Source: Parasulfuritortus cantonensis (lineage in GTDB: Bacteria; Pseudomonadota; Gammaproteobacteria; Burkholderiales; Thiobacillaceae). Taken from it: 64,000 bases of DNA. Shown here one piece after another: positions 37,254 to 51,020 of the stretch. The translations under genes and the position numbers were made by a program. Within the stretch, counting starts at the first letter, position 1, and each line of letters opens with the position of its first letter. The stretch spans positions 62,001-126,000 of the forward strand of contig NZ_SJZB01000014.1 of assembly GCF_004337445.1 (NCBI RefSeq), given 5' to 3'. The notes below the pieces were generated by a model. That model was not told where the DNA came from and searched no databases. It saw nothing but the letters and a program-made list of their open reading frames with translations.

Positions 37254-37461
37254 GCAACACCATGAATTGTTCCTTGGCGCCATCGCAGTGCGGACAGCGC
37301 CAATGCTCGGGCAGGTCGGCGAAGGCGGTGCCGGGCGGCACCTGCCAGACCGGGTCGCCCTCGGCCGGGTCGTAGACGTACCAGCATATCTTGCACTCCA
37401 GCCGCGCATCCGGGTCGATGCGGGCGGCGTCGCCCAGGTAGGAGCCTTCGAAGGTCTGCAT
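37246..37461 (-). CDS. hupI: Hydrogenase-associated rubredoxin HupI
   Basis: 71 residues with a [Fe(SCys)4] site from CKICWYVYDP and CPHCDGAK. Rubredoxins of hup operons are needed for maturation of the small subunit in the presence of oxygen. The tight overlap with hupJ fits that use. Confidence 0.94.
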   Translation of the reverse strand: MQTFEGSYLGDAARIDPDARLECKICWYVYDPAEGDPVWQVPPGTAFADLPEHWRCPHCDGAKEQFMVLHD

Positions 37462-37471
37462 GGTGCCGACC

Positions 37472-38293
37472 TCAGCCGATCCAGTCCAGCACTTCCGCCA
37501 GGCGTTCCCGGCTGTCGGCCAGGTCGTCGGCGGCGGCGCGCGCCACCTCGGGCACGTCGGCGATCTCGATGGTGTTGAGGATGAGCGCGTCCTGGGCGTT
37601 GAAGTACTGCACCCACCAGACCCGGGGCACGCCGGTGCCGGTGATCCGGCAGTTGCCGTAGCCGCGCGACAGGATGGTGACGCCGTTGCGGCCCAGGGCC
37701 TGGTCCAGGTAGTCGCCGTCGCCCGGGGTGAAGGGCAGCAGGGTCAGGTTGATGACGTGCTGGGCCGTGCCCAGGCCGAGCTGTTCCTCGATCTCGGCCA
37801 GCAGGGCCGGGGCGTTGGCCACCCCGGCGCCGGCTTCGGGACGGGCGATGGCGGGCACCGGGGCGTGCAGTCGGGCGCGCAAGGCGGCCGGCACGTCGGC
37901 GACCTCGACGGCGTCCGCGACGGTCAGGCCGGCGGCCTGTTCGCGCACCCGCCAGACGCCCGCGAACACGCTCTCCTGAGCCAGGACGAGGCTATCGCCG
38001 GATTCCGCCCGGGCGCTCACCTCGCCCTCGCCGAGCACTTGGCCGAGCAGTTCCAGGGCGGCCGGCTCGAGGTCCCCGAGGTCGACGCGGCCCGGCTGCC
38101 CGCCGGCCAGGACGGCGAGCACCGCCGCCAGCGCCCGGCGGGCCCCGGCCCGGCCCTGCATCTGCTCGGGCTCGGGCAGCACCGGCGGCCGGTAGGTCTG
38201 CATGTCGTGCGGCATGGGCATGTAGTTGAGGGCGTCGTCCTCGGGCTGGGAACCGGGGCCGACGGCGTGGACGGGGATCGGGAAGGGCTTCAT
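37472..38293 (-). CDS. hupH: Hydrogenase expression/formation protein HupH
   Basis: 273 residues from ATG 38293. Family features include the N-terminal NYMPMPHDMQTY and the C-terminal ILSRGYGNCRITGTGVPRVWWVQYFN and LILNTIEIADVPEV. HupH/HyaF acts in small-subunit maturation under oxygen. It lies between hupG and hupI with gaps of 8 and 10 bp. Confidence 0.92.
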   Translation of the reverse strand: MKPFPIPVHAVGPGSQPEDDALNYMPMPHDMQTYRPPVLPEPEQMQGRAGARRALAAVLAVLAGGQPGRVDLGDLEPAALELLGQVLGEGEVSARAESGDSLVLAQESVFAGVWRVREQAAGLTVADAVEVADVPAALRARLHAPVPAIARPEAGAGVANAPALLAEIEEQLGLGTAQHVINLTLLPFTPGDGDYLDQALGRNGVTILSRGYGNCRITGTGVPRVWWVQYFNAQDALILNTIEIADVPEVARAAADDLADSRERLAEVLDWIG

Positions 38294-38301
38294 GGCGGAC
38301 C

Positions 38302-38739
38302 TCAATGGCAGGCGTGGGCGGATTGGGCGGCGGCGACCGGAATGCCGATGCCGGGCGGGCGGCTGGCCGGGGCGGCCAGCATCTCGCCCAGCCGGGCCAC
38401 GAAGACGGTCCAGTCCTGCATGCCCGACAGGGTGCCGACGTAGTCGCCCTGGCGCAGGAAGACCAGGCTGGGCCAGCGGCTGAAGCCGTAGCGCGCCTGC
38501 ACCGCCGCCTCCAGGCCCGGCGCCACGACGGCGGCGCGCAGGCGGCCGGGCCGCAGGGCGAGCAATTCGGGCAGCACCACGGCAACGTCCAGGCACTCCG
38601 GGAACTGGCTCGGGTTGCCGCCGCAGAACAGCACCCAGTCGCCCGGTTCGGCGGCCAGGGCGGCCAGGTCGGCCTCGCTGGCCAGGGTGCGGCCGACGGT
38701 CTCGGCCAGGCGGTCGAGCAAGGGATGGTTCATGGTCAT
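38302..38739 (-). CDS. hupG: Thioredoxin-like hydrogenase chaperone HupG/HyaE
   Basis: 145 residues. A thioredoxin fold without the CxxC redox pair (FCGGNPSQFPECLDVAVVLPEL, WPSLVFLRQGDYVGT). HyaE/HupG proteins bind the Tat signal of the hydrogenase small subunit and aid assembly. It ends SAHACH. It overlaps hupF by 4 bp. Confidence 0.9.
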   Translation of the reverse strand: MTMNHPLLDRLAETVGRTLASEADLAALAAEPGDWVLFCGGNPSQFPECLDVAVVLPELLALRPGRLRAAVVAPGLEAAVQARYGFSRWPSLVFLRQGDYVGTLSGMQDWTVFVARLGEMLAAPASRPPGIGIPVAAAQSAHACH

Positions 38740-39041
38740 TTCGGTTCTCCTCTCAGGAATTCCGGCAGCTCGGGCGGCCGGTCGATCAGGTCGGCGAAGA
38801 AGCGGCTCAGGTCGGTCTCGCCGTTCATGGCCGCCGCCAGGCCGTCCAGGGCGGCCTCGATGCGTCCGGCGGCTTCGGCGTCGATGACCTCGCGGGCGGC
38901 GTCCAGGAAGGTCAGCAGCCAGGTCCCGGGGGCCTGGGCGCCGACCAGGGCGAGGTCGACGCGACGCTCGCCGGCGCGGCCCAGGCACTGCGCGCTGAGG
39001 CCGTCGCAGGTCAGCACCTGCATGGGGATGCCGACGCACAT
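38736..39041 (-). CDS. hupF: HypC-family hydrogenase chaperone HupF
   Basis: 101 residues starting MCVGIPMQV, with the essential Cys2 of HypC/HupF proteins, and a C-terminal extension typical of HupF (LSRFFADLIDRPPELPEFL). HupF protects the large subunit during maturation in oxygen. It overlaps the hupD stop by one base. Confidence 0.92.
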   Translation of the reverse strand: MCVGIPMQVLTCDGLSAQCLGRAGERRVDLALVGAQAPGTWLLTFLDAAREVIDAEAAGRIEAALDGLAAAMNGETDLSRFFADLIDRPPELPEFLRGEPK

Positions 39042-39724
39042 CAGGCCACCCCCTCGTTCAGGAAACGCGCGTCGCCCAGGCGCCAGGCCGCCTCGGCGCT
39101 CGGCCGCTCGGCCTCGTAGGGGACGATGTCCAGGCTGGCCAGGGTGATGCGTTCGTCGGCGGCCGGCGGCGCCGTGCGCGGCTCCGCCGCGACGCCCCAT
39201 TCGGCCAGCAGGCCGAGCGCGGCGGCGACCGCCGCGGGCAGGACGCCCTTGACCGTGTCGGTCAGGCTGCCGCCGTAGTCCTCCAGCATGGCCGGCTGGA
39301 CGCCGACCAGGGCCACCGCCTCGGGCCGCCAGCCGCGCAGGCCGGCCACCGCCAGGACCTCCTGGAAGCCGGTCTGGTGCAGGCTCATCTTCTTGGCCCC
39401 CATGAAGGCCGGGACGTCGTCGTCGCGCACGACGTTGACGCTGCCGGGCGCCAGGCCGTAGTCGACCGCGTCGAGCACCAGCAGGCGCCGGCAGCCTTCC
39501 ACGTAGGGCAACAGGTAGAGGCCCTGGGTGCCGCCGTCGAGCAGGTGCACCTGCGGCCCGAAGCGCCACTGCGCGTGCAGCGCCTCGAGGGCGCGGATGC
39601 CGAAGCCCTCGTCGGACCAGAGCAGGTTGCCGATGCCCAGGACCAGGGTGTCGCAGGCGTAGTCGAGCGGCCGCCTTGTTACGGGGTCCGTAACAGGGCT
39701 GGCTGCGGCAGGTGTGGGGTTCAT
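39041..39724 (-). CDS. hupD: Hydrogenase maturation protease HupD
   Basis: 227 residues, longer than typical (about 160-200) because of N- and C-terminal extensions. The endopeptidase core shows LVLGIGNLLWSDEGFGIRALE, with the metal-sensing Glu, LDAVDYG and MSLHQTGFQEVL. It cleaves the C-terminal peptide of HupL after nickel insertion, behind the His of DPCLACSTH. HoxC already ends at this His and does not need it. Confidence 0.93.
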   Translation of the reverse strand: MNPTPAAASPVTDPVTRRPLDYACDTLVLGIGNLLWSDEGFGIRALEALHAQWRFGPQVHLLDGGTQGLYLLPYVEGCRRLLVLDAVDYGLAPGSVNVVRDDDVPAFMGAKKMSLHQTGFQEVLAVAGLRGWRPEAVALVGVQPAMLEDYGGSLTDTVKGVLPAAVAAALGLLAEWGVAAEPRTAPPAADERITLASLDIVPYEAERPSAEAAWRLGDARFLNEGVA

Positions 39725-39735
39725 GGCGCGGGCTC

Positions 39736-40026
39736 TCAGGCTTGCGCGGACCGGCGCAGGGCGCGCCAGGCCTGGTGCAGGTCGAAGGCGGCCTGCCAGG
39801 CGGTCCACAGGGTGGGGTCGGTGCCGAAATGGCCGGCCAGGCGCAGGGCGGTGTCCGGGCTGATGCCGCGGCGGCCGTTCAGCAGTTCGTTGATGCGGCG
39901 CCGGGAGACGCCGAGGAGGCGGGCGAGTTCGCCCTGGGTCATGCCGCTGGGGGCCAGGAAATGGCTCTGCAGCATGCGCCCCGGATGGGGCGGCCGGCGG
40001 CTGGAAAGGCCGGGCGGAGTACGCAA
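39736..40026 (-). CDS. HigA-like helix-turn-helix protein without toxin partner
   Basis: About 96 residues if started at TTG 40026. A shorter start at ATG 39975 would drop the family motif PPHPGRMLQ, and an ATG at 40113 would add 29 residues. The HTH reads MTQGELARLLGVSRRRINELLNGRRGISPDTALRLA, followed by DPTLWTAWQAAFDL, as in HigA antitoxins. No HigB toxin lies next to it. It sits between hupC and hupD on the same strand, so it could be a regulator of this operon or a stray antitoxin. Confidence 0.7.
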   Translation of the reverse strand: MRTPPGLSSRRPPHPGRMLQSHFLAPSGMTQGELARLLGVSRRRINELLNGRRGISPDTALRLAGHFGTDPTLWTAWQAAFDLHQAWRALRRSAQA

Positions 40027-40126
40027 GAAAAGAGGCCGGGCCGGCGCACCGGAGCGGTGCGCGGCGCCGACAAAGCCTGCTGCGAAGGAGCAAGGAAGGA
40101 GAGAAACGGTCATGGCCGGGCCGGGC

Positions 40127-40843
40127 TCAGGGCTTGTCGTCCTTGAACAGGCGCCAGCCGGACAACATGGTGGAGACCATGCTCTGGCGCGACATGATGT
40201 CCTCGCGCACGGCGGCATAGACGTGCAGCATGACGAACAGGACCATCACCCACATGCCCAGGTGGTGCCAGGTGTGCACGTCCTGGCTCTGGCCGAACAG
40301 GGGGATCACCCAGGAGGTGAATACCGTGTGCGCCCAGCTGCCGTCCTGGGCGCCCTCGCCGTAGAGGGCGAAGCCGGTGCAGATCATGAACACCATGGTC
40401 AGGGTGACCATGAAGAACATGGACAGCTGCGCGAGCGGGTTGTGGCCGACGTACTTCTTCGGGTCCGGCTCCAGGAACAGGTACCAGCGCAGCTCGAACA
40501 GCACCTCGCGCCACCACCTGGGGTTGAAGATGGGCAGCTTGAACAGCTGGCGGGCGTGCTGGTTGCCCACGAAGGCCCAGTAGATGCGGCCCAGGAAGCC
40601 GACCAGCAGCACGTAGCCGGCGGCGAAGTGGGCGAACCGGATGTAGCCCATGGCGAAGTGCTGGCTGGCCTCGCCCGGCATGCTGGGCAGGGGCGAGCCG
40701 ATGAAGTAGCCGGTGATCGCCAGGATGGTGATGGCCAGGGCGTTGACCCAGTGCCACAGCCGTACCGGCGCCTCGTAGACGTAGATCGCCTTGACCGAGC
40801 GCCCGTGGGCGGCGGCCTCCTGCATGTCCTGTGCTGAAAGCAT
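40127..40843 (-). CDS. hupC: Hydrogenase b-type cytochrome subunit HupC
   Basis: 238 residues with four membrane helices. The haem ligands fit His in VRLWHWVNALAI, FAHFAAGYV and the VHTWHHLGMW and VMLHVYAAV helices. It anchors HupSL at the periplasmic side and passes electrons from H2 to the quinone pool. It follows hupL by 26 bp. Confidence 0.94.
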   Translation of the reverse strand: MLSAQDMQEAAAHGRSVKAIYVYEAPVRLWHWVNALAITILAITGYFIGSPLPSMPGEASQHFAMGYIRFAHFAAGYVLLVGFLGRIYWAFVGNQHARQLFKLPIFNPRWWREVLFELRWYLFLEPDPKKYVGHNPLAQLSMFFMVTLTMVFMICTGFALYGEGAQDGSWAHTVFTSWVIPLFGQSQDVHTWHHLGMWVMVLFVMLHVYAAVREDIMSRQSMVSTMLSGWRLFKDDKP

Positions 40844-40869
40844 GTCTGTCTCCTTGGTTCAGCGGCGCG

Positions 40870-42657
40870 TCAACGCACCCGTACCTTGGTCATTTCCTGG
40901 CCGTCCGGCGCCATGACGTGGGTCGAGCAGGCCAGGCAGGGGTCGAAACTGTGCAGGGTGCGCAGGATCTCCAGGGGCTGGTCGGCCTTGGCCAGCGGGG
41001 TGTCCATCAGGCTGGCCTCGAAGGCGCCGATCTGGCCCTTGGGATCGCGCGGGCTGCCGTTCCAGGTGGTCGGCACCACGCACTGGTAGTTGTCGATCTT
41101 GCCGTCCTGGATCTTCACCCAGTGGCCCAGGGCGCCGCGCGGCGCCTCGGTGAAGCCGGCCCCCTTGGTGGCCTTGGGCCAGGTCGCCGGTTCCCACTTG
41201 TCGACGTTGGCGGTGCTCAGGTCGCCGGCCTTCAGGTTGGCCATGAGCTTGTCGAAGAAGTAGGACATCTTGTGCGCCGCCCACTGGCATTCCAGGCCGC
41301 GTGCGGCGGTCCGGCCGAGGGTCGAGAAGAGGGCCTGGACCGGGGCGTCGAGCTCCTTGAGCAAGGCCTCGACCGGTTCCTTGAACTCGGGCTTCTTCTG
41401 CGCGTAGCCGATGATGTAGCGGGCCAGCGGGCCGACCTCCATGGCGTTGCCGCGCCAGCGCGGCGACTTGATCCAGGAATACTTGCCCGACTCGTCCAGC
41501 TCCTGGATGTTGGTCTTGGTCCCCTTGGTGTTGGGGCCGAGCACGAAGTTGGGCTCGGTGACGCCGTCCCACGGGTGCAGGCCCTTGGTCTCGTCCGGGT
41601 ACTTGTACCAGGAGTGGGTGACGAATTCCTGGATCTGCTCGGGGTCCTTGAGGTCGACGTCGTGGACCTTGCCGAGGTCGCCGTTGATGATGGCGCCGCG
41701 CGGCAGGAGCAGGTTGCCGGCCGAGTAGTCGTTGGCCTTGTCCGGGATGTCGCCGTAGGACATGACGCTCTTGGACGACAGGCCGCCGCCGTACAGCCAG
41801 CCCTTGTAGAACTTGGCGATGGCGATCAGGTCGGGGATGTAGACCTGCTCGGTGAACTCGATGGAACGGTCGATGATGCTCTTGACCAGGTTCAGGCGCT
41901 CCATGTTGACGGCGCCGACGGCGCCCGTGCCGTCCAGGTTGATGGCGCACGGGACGCCGCCGACCAGCCAGTTCGGGTGCGGGTTCTTGCCGCCGAAGAT
42001 GGTGTGGATCTTGACGATCTCCTTCTGGAAGTCGAGCGCCTCCAGGTAGTGGGCCACCGCCATCAGGTTGGCCTCGGGCGGCAGCTTGTAGGCCGGGTTG
42101 CCCCAATAGCCGTTCATAAACGGGCCGAGCTGGCCCGACTCGACGAACTTCTTCAGGCGGTTCTGCAGGTCGCGGAAATAGCCGGGCGAGGACAGCGGCC
42201 AGTTGGAGATGCTCTGGGCCAGTTCCGAGGTCTTCTTGGGGTCGGCGGACAGGGCCGACACCACGTCGACCCAGTCGAGCGCGTGCAGGTGATAGAAGTG
42301 CACCAGGTGGTCGTGCACCTGCAGGGTCAGCTGCATGATGTTGCGGATGCTGTTGGCGTTCTCCGGGATCTGGATGGCCAGGGCGTCCTCGACCGCGCGC
42401 ACCGAGGTGAGCGCGTGGGTGCCGGTGCAGACGCCGCAGATGCGCTCGGTGAAGGCCCAGGCGTCGCGCGGGTCGCGGCCCTTGAGGATGACCTCCAGGC
42501 CGCGCCACATGGTGCCGGTGGAGACCGCGTTGCGGATCACGTTGCTGGAATCGAGGTTGACCTCGACGCGCAGGTGGCCCTCGATCCGGCACACCGGGTC
42601 GACGACGACGCGCTTGCCGGAGTTGTCCAGTTTGAAGCCTTGAGTCTCGTATGCCAT
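40870..42657 (-). CDS. hupL: Uptake [NiFe]-hydrogenase large subunit
   Basis: 595 residues. The NiFe site is made by [15 protein letters not shown] near the N terminus and DPCLACSTH near the C terminus. A 15-residue tail ([15 protein letters not shown]) follows, to be removed by HupD. It oxidises H2 in the periplasm with HupS and HupC for energy and reducing power. It lies 12 bp after hupS. Confidence 0.96.
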   Translation of the reverse strand: MAYETQGFKLDNSGKRVVVDPVCRIEGHLRVEVNLDSSNVIRNAVSTGTMWRGLEVILKGRDPRDAWAFTERICGVCTGTHALTSVRAVEDALAIQIPENANSIRNIMQLTLQVHDHLVHFYHLHALDWVDVVSALSADPKKTSELAQSISNWPLSSPGYFRDLQNRLKKFVESGQLGPFMNGYWGNPAYKLPPEANLMAVAHYLEALDFQKEIVKIHTIFGGKNPHPNWLVGGVPCAINLDGTGAVGAVNMERLNLVKSIIDRSIEFTEQVYIPDLIAIAKFYKGWLYGGGLSSKSVMSYGDIPDKANDYSAGNLLLPRGAIINGDLGKVHDVDLKDPEQIQEFVTHSWYKYPDETKGLHPWDGVTEPNFVLGPNTKGTKTNIQELDESGKYSWIKSPRWRGNAMEVGPLARYIIGYAQKKPEFKEPVEALLKELDAPVQALFSTLGRTAARGLECQWAAHKMSYFFDKLMANLKAGDLSTANVDKWEPATWPKATKGAGFTEAPRGALGHWVKIQDGKIDNYQCVVPTTWNGSPRDPKGQIGAFEASLMDTPLAKADQPLEILRTLHSFDPCLACSTHVMAPDGQEMTKVRVR

Positions 42658-42669
42658 GTTCGCTCCTGA

Positions 42670-43749
42670 TTACTTGTTGTCGCCGTCGGACTGTTCCAGG
42701 CGGCCGCGCTTGAGCGCGCTCACCGCCGCGTGCGCCGCCACCGCCGCGCCCACCACGCCGGCCGCCGTGGCGCCGACCTTGTCGGCGTTGGCCTCGATGC
42801 CGAACTGGTTGATGCCGGTCAGGCGGTCGTAGAACGAGCCCTTGTCCCAGAAGCCGTCCTCGGAGCAGCCGATGCAGCCGTGGCCGGACTGGATCGGGAA
42901 GGAGACGCCGTCGTTCCAGCGCGTGGTGGAACAGGCGTTGTAGGTGGTCGGCCCCTTGCAGCCCATCTTGTAGAGGCAGTAGCCCTTGCGCGCGGCCTCG
43001 TCGTCCCAGGCCTCGACGAACTGGCCGGCGTCGAAGTGCGGCCGCCGGTAGCACTTGTCGTGGATGCGCTGGCCGTAGAACATCTTCGGCCGGCCCTGGC
43101 GGTCCAGCTCGGGGATGCGGTCGAAGGTGAGCATGTAGGTGACCACCGCGGTCATCACCTCGGCGATGGGCGGGCAGCCGGGCACCTTGACGATCGGCTT
43201 GCCCGAGATGACCTTGTCGATCGGCGTGGCCCGGGTCGGATTCGGCTTGGCGGCCTGGACGCAGCCCCAGGAGGCGCAGGCGCCCCAGGCGATCACCGCC
43301 TTGGCGTCGGCGGCGGTCTCCTTGAGCACCTCGACGAAGGGCCGGCCGCCGTGGATGCAGAACATGCCGTCCTCGTTCAGGGGCGGGTTGCCCTCGACGG
43401 CGAGGATGTAGTTGCCTTTGTACTTGGCCTTGATCTCCGCGATGATGGCCTCGGCCTGGTGGCCGGCGGCGGCCATCAGGGTGTCGTCGTAGTCGAGCGA
43501 CAGCATGGACAGGACGACGTCCTTGGCGAGCGGATGGGCGGAGCGGATGAAGGATTCCGAGCAGCAGGTGCATTCCAGGCCGTGCAGCCAGATCACCGGC
43601 GTGCGCGGCTTGGTCTCCATGGCGTTGGCGATGCGCCCGACGTAGGACGGGCCGAGGCCCAGGGATGCCGCCGTCAGGCTGCAGAACTTGATGAAGCTGC
43701 GGCGGGTGATGCCCTGCCGGCGCATCACCTCGTAAAAGGTTTCCGTCAT
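42670..43749 (-). CDS. hupS: Uptake [NiFe]-hydrogenase small subunit, oxygen-tolerant type
   Basis: 359 residues from ATG 43749 behind AGGAGGAG. A Tat signal (RRSFIKF, residues 16-22) exports the folded complex. The proximal cluster ligands are Cys60, Cys63, Cys158 and Cys192. Two supernumerary cysteines, Cys62 (ECTCC) and Cys163 (SWGC), mark the [4Fe-3S] cluster of oxygen-tolerant group 1d enzymes. The medial/distal set follows ([28 protein letters not shown]). A C-terminal membrane helix ([19 protein letters not shown]) docks to HupC. It is the first gene of the operon. Confidence 0.96.
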   Translation of the reverse strand: MTETFYEVMRRQGITRRSFIKFCSLTAASLGLGPSYVGRIANAMETKPRTPVIWLHGLECTCCSESFIRSAHPLAKDVVLSMLSLDYDDTLMAAAGHQAEAIIAEIKAKYKGNYILAVEGNPPLNEDGMFCIHGGRPFVEVLKETAADAKAVIAWGACASWGCVQAAKPNPTRATPIDKVISGKPIVKVPGCPPIAEVMTAVVTYMLTFDRIPELDRQGRPKMFYGQRIHDKCYRRPHFDAGQFVEAWDDEAARKGYCLYKMGCKGPTTYNACSTTRWNDGVSFPIQSGHGCIGCSEDGFWDKGSFYDRLTGINQFGIEANADKVGATAAGVVGAAVAAHAAVSALKRGRLEQSDGDNK

Positions 43750-43791
43750 GTCTCTCCTCCTGACGCTCGGTCGAATGGGTGGAGAGGTCAC

Positions 43792-43807
43792 AACAAGTTC
43801 CGTGCCA
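43792..43807 (-). promoter_or_regulatory. Sigma-54 (-24/-12) promoter of the hup operon
   Basis: Minus strand TGGCACGGAACTTGTT (43807-43792). The -24 block TGGCACG is perfect and the TTG of the -12 block is correctly spaced; the usual GC is GT. It lies 42 bp before the hupS ATG. An NtrC-type activator of hydrogenase genes, hoxA, is encoded in this window. Confidence 0.75.
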
Positions 43808-43835
43808 GCCCGGACGTTTATTTTTTATTCATATA

Positions 43836-43848
43836 AATCAATATTTTC
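43836..43848 (-). promoter_or_regulatory. IHF-like site upstream of the hup promoter
   Basis: AATCAATATTTTC agrees with WATCAANNNNTTR except for the last base. It lies in an AT-rich stretch about 30 bp upstream of the -24 element, the usual place for the DNA bend between a sigma-54 promoter and its enhancer. The region 43850-43966 would hold activator sites; I cannot define them. Confidence 0.55.
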
Positions 43849-43966
43849 GAAACCTCCGGACGGATCGCGCCGCAAAAAAGAAAAAGTTATTTTCTTTTTA
43901 TCGGCCGCCAAAATAGGAAATTGGCTTGCCATTTATCCGGGCGGACCGGCCGGCGACATCCTGCCG

Positions 43967-45399
43967 TCATCCCCGCGCCGCGACCGGCCGCGCCAGCGCC
44001 GGTTCGTGGCCGACCGCCTGCCCTTCCTGGACCTCCCGGAACAGCACCTTGACGCCGGCGACCAGGCGGTCCGAGGCCTGGGCATAGACTGAGCCGTGGG
44101 CGAGCATGCGCGCGGCGGTCCGGAAGTCGCCCCGGTTGATCAGGTCGGCGACCCGGCCGGCCTCGGCATGGAAGGCCCGGTGCAGGGCGGCGCAGTCCTC
44201 GTGGCTGGCCGGCGGGCGACGGCGGCCGTGGCCCAGGCAGCCGAGCCACTTCCCGAACGGGCAGCATTGGTCGGAAGCGATCTCCTCGACGTTCAGGCGC
44301 AGGCGCTGGGCCATCGCGCGCTGGAAGCGGACCTTCCATTCCCGGTGCGCGTGGATGACCTCCTTCGCGCTCAATACCAGCGCCCGCTCGGCCGGCCGGG
44401 CCGCCTCGGCGCCGGCGGCGGCGGCGCCGCCGGAGGCCGCCTCGCGGGCGTCCCATTCCGCCTTGATGGCGAGGAGGCGGGGCAGGATCGCGGTGAAATG
44501 GGCGATCAGGGCCGGGTCGAAGTGGTTGCCGGCGCCCTGCTTCATGTGGGCGATGACCTGCGCCATGGGCCAGGGCTCCTTGTAGGGGCGCCGCATGGTC
44601 AGGGCGTCGAACACGTCGGCGATCGCCACGATGCGCGCCGACTCCGGGATGGCGCTGCCGGCGAGGCCGTCCGGGTAGCCGCTGCCATCCCATTTCTCGT
44701 GGTGGCGCAGCGCCACCTCGGCCGCCAGCCGGAATACCGGGGCGTCGCTGCCGCGGAGGATCTCGTAGCCGATGCGGGCGTGGGTCTTCATGACCTGCCA
44801 TTCGTCGGCGTCCAGCTTGCCCGGCTTCCGCAGGATGCTGCCCGGGATGCCCATCTTGCCGGTGTCGTGCATCGGGGCCGCCAGCTCCAGGTTGTGGCAG
44901 TCGTCGTGGTGCCAGCCGGCGGCGAGCGCCAGTTCGCGGGCGTAGGCCGCCATGCGCCAGATGTGCACGCCGGTGTCGTTGTCGTTGAAGTGGCCGGCGC
45001 GGCCGAGCATGTAGATCGCGTCGCGATAGCTGCGTTCCAGGTCGCTGGCCCGCACCAGCGACAGGTGGGTGCGCACCCGGGCCCGTACCACCTGGGGCGA
45101 GACCGGCTTGACGATGTAGTCCACCGCCCCGCATTCGAAGCCGGTCGCCTCGTCCCAGGTCTCCGACAGGCTGGTGACGAAGATCACCGGGATGGCCTCG
45201 GTGGCCGGGTCGGCCTTGAGCGCGAGACAGGCGTCGTAGCCGTCCATCTCGGGCATCTGGATGTCCATCAGGATCAGGGACGGCTTGTGCTTGGCCACGG
45301 CGGCGAGCGCCTCCCGGCCGTTGCGGGCGACGACCAGGCGGTGGTCCTGCTCCAGGATGTGGCGCAACGCGTCCAGGTTGAGCGGTTCGTCGTCGACGA

Positions 45400-45421
<22 letters not shown>
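43967..45421 (-). CDS. Response regulator with HD-GYP phosphodiesterase and zinc-binding CZB domains
   Basis: 484 residues. Receiver domain with phospho-acceptor Asp53 ([13 protein letters not shown]). The HD-GYP domain has His185-Asp186 and the [11 protein letters not shown] motif (240-250), so c-di-GMP hydrolysis is likely. The C-terminal CZB domain (about 355-460) has the 3His/1Cys zinc pattern: HAHREW near 357-361, CCPFGKWL at 386-393, then SHEDC and LHRAFH. CZB domains sense zinc or oxidants such as hypochlorite. The gene overlaps the upstream hybrid kinase by 22 bp, which probably phosphorylates it. Confidence 0.9.
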
Positions 45422-49814
<4,393 letters not shown>

Positions 49815-49818
<4 letters not shown>

Positions 49819-50216
49819 GACCTGGCCTCCCGGTCCGCCGGGAAGGCGCGCAACTGGCCGACCATGCGCTGCAGCCGGGCCTGGCTCGCCGGCGCGGCCA
49901 GCAGGCCGAGGTAGCGCAGGCCGAGATTGAGGCAGGCCGTCTCGAGCTGGTCGATGTCGCTGTCGGCGCCGTGGAAGGCCACGGCCGGCGCCGGCTTCAG
50001 GGCGGCCACGCCGTGGAGCAGGCCCAGGCAGTCCGGCAGGCCGACGGGCAGGCCGCACAACAGCAGTTGCGGCGCCTGGGCCGCGCACAGGTCCAACGCG
50101 TCCTCCAGGTCGGCCGTCGCGCAGACCGGCGCCACGCCCAGTTCCCGCAGGCGTGCCGCCAGCTGGGCCCGCACGCCGTCGTCGCGTTCGACCACCACCA
50201 CCCGGATCGCTTGCAT
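49815..50216 (-). CDS. Degenerate receiver-domain protein
   Basis: 133 residues. The fold starts like a receiver (IRVVVVERDDGVRAQLAARL), but the strand that should carry the phospho-acceptor reads PQLLLCGLPVGLPD, with Cys-Gly where Asp is expected. The conserved Lys is also not evident. It is probably a pseudo-receiver working by binding. It lies directly upstream of the hybrid kinase with overlapping stop and start, so the two products may interact. Confidence 0.7.
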
Positions 50217-50364
50217 ATCCCGCTCCCCCGGCCGGCCCGCCGCCCGGTTTGGGCGGACGCGGCAGACGGCCTGACGTTACGGTTTCAAGGCTAGCGTCGC
50301 GGCCCGCTCGCCGGTATCAGGGAATCCGCGGGATCGACTTCGAAATACCTGAGCCGCGCTGCGC

Positions 50365-51000
50365 TCAGAGCTGGGTGATGCCGTTCCGGATGGCGTAGCG
50401 GACCAGGGCCGGCAGGTCGCCCAGGCCGAGGCGCTCCATGATCTGGGCCCGGTAGGTCTCCACCGTCTTCACGCTCAGGTCCAGCTCGTAGGCGATCTCC
50501 TTGACGCTGGCCCCCTCGGCCAGGCGCTTGAGCACCACCTGCTGCCTGGGCGTCAGCTCCGCCTCCCGGCCGGCGGCCGGCGCGGCCGCCTTGCCGAGGA
50601 CGTGCGGCGAGATCACCGCGGACAGCCAGACGTTGCCGGACAGGACGGTCCTGAGCGCCAGTTCCAGTTCGGTCGGGGTGGCATCCTTGAGCAGATAGCC
50701 GAGGGCGCCGAGTTCGAGGGCGCGCCGCACGTGTTCCTCGTTGGCATGCATGGACAGCATCAGCACCTTGGTGTCCGGCAATGCGGCCCGCAGGCGGGCC
50801 AGGCAGTCCAGCCCCGACAGGCGCGGCATCTGGATGTCCAGGAGGATCAGGTCGGGGCGCAGGGCCAGGGCCTGCTCCAGCGCCTCCTGGCCGTCCCCCG
50901 CCTCGGCAACCACCTCGTAGCCCGGGATCTCCCGGATCAGCATGGCCAGGCCGGCCCGGACCAGCTTGTGGTCGTCCGCAATCGCGATGCACACCGTCAT
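50365..51000 (-). CDS. NarL/LuxR-family response regulator
   Basis: 211 residues. Receiver with the acidic pair in IAIADDHKLVRAG, phospho-Asp in DLILLDIQMPRLSG and Lys in YLLKDATPTE. A LuxR-type HTH follows (LTPRQQVVLKRLAEGASVKEIAYELDLSVKTVETYRAQIMERL, positions about 148-190). It is a DNA-binding regulator, presumably phosphorylated by the PAS kinase encoded 20 bp upstream. The 148 bp after it (50217-50364) show no gene. Confidence 0.93.
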   Translation of the reverse strand: MTVCIAIADDHKLVRAGLAMLIREIPGYEVVAEAGDGQEALEQALALRPDLILLDIQMPRLSGLDCLARLRAALPDTKVLMLSMHANEEHVRRALELGALGYLLKDATPTELELALRTVLSGNVWLSAVISPHVLGKAAAPAAGREAELTPRQQVVLKRLAEGASVKEIAYELDLSVKTVETYRAQIMERLGLGDLPALVRYAIRNGITQL

Positions 51001-51020
51001 GACGCCCTGCTCCCCCGTCT

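Noticed and set aside
39736-40113. Longer HigA-like protein starting at ATG 40113
   Set aside because: The added residues are unlike the family and have no ribosome site; the start near 40026 keeps the family's HPG motif with usual length.
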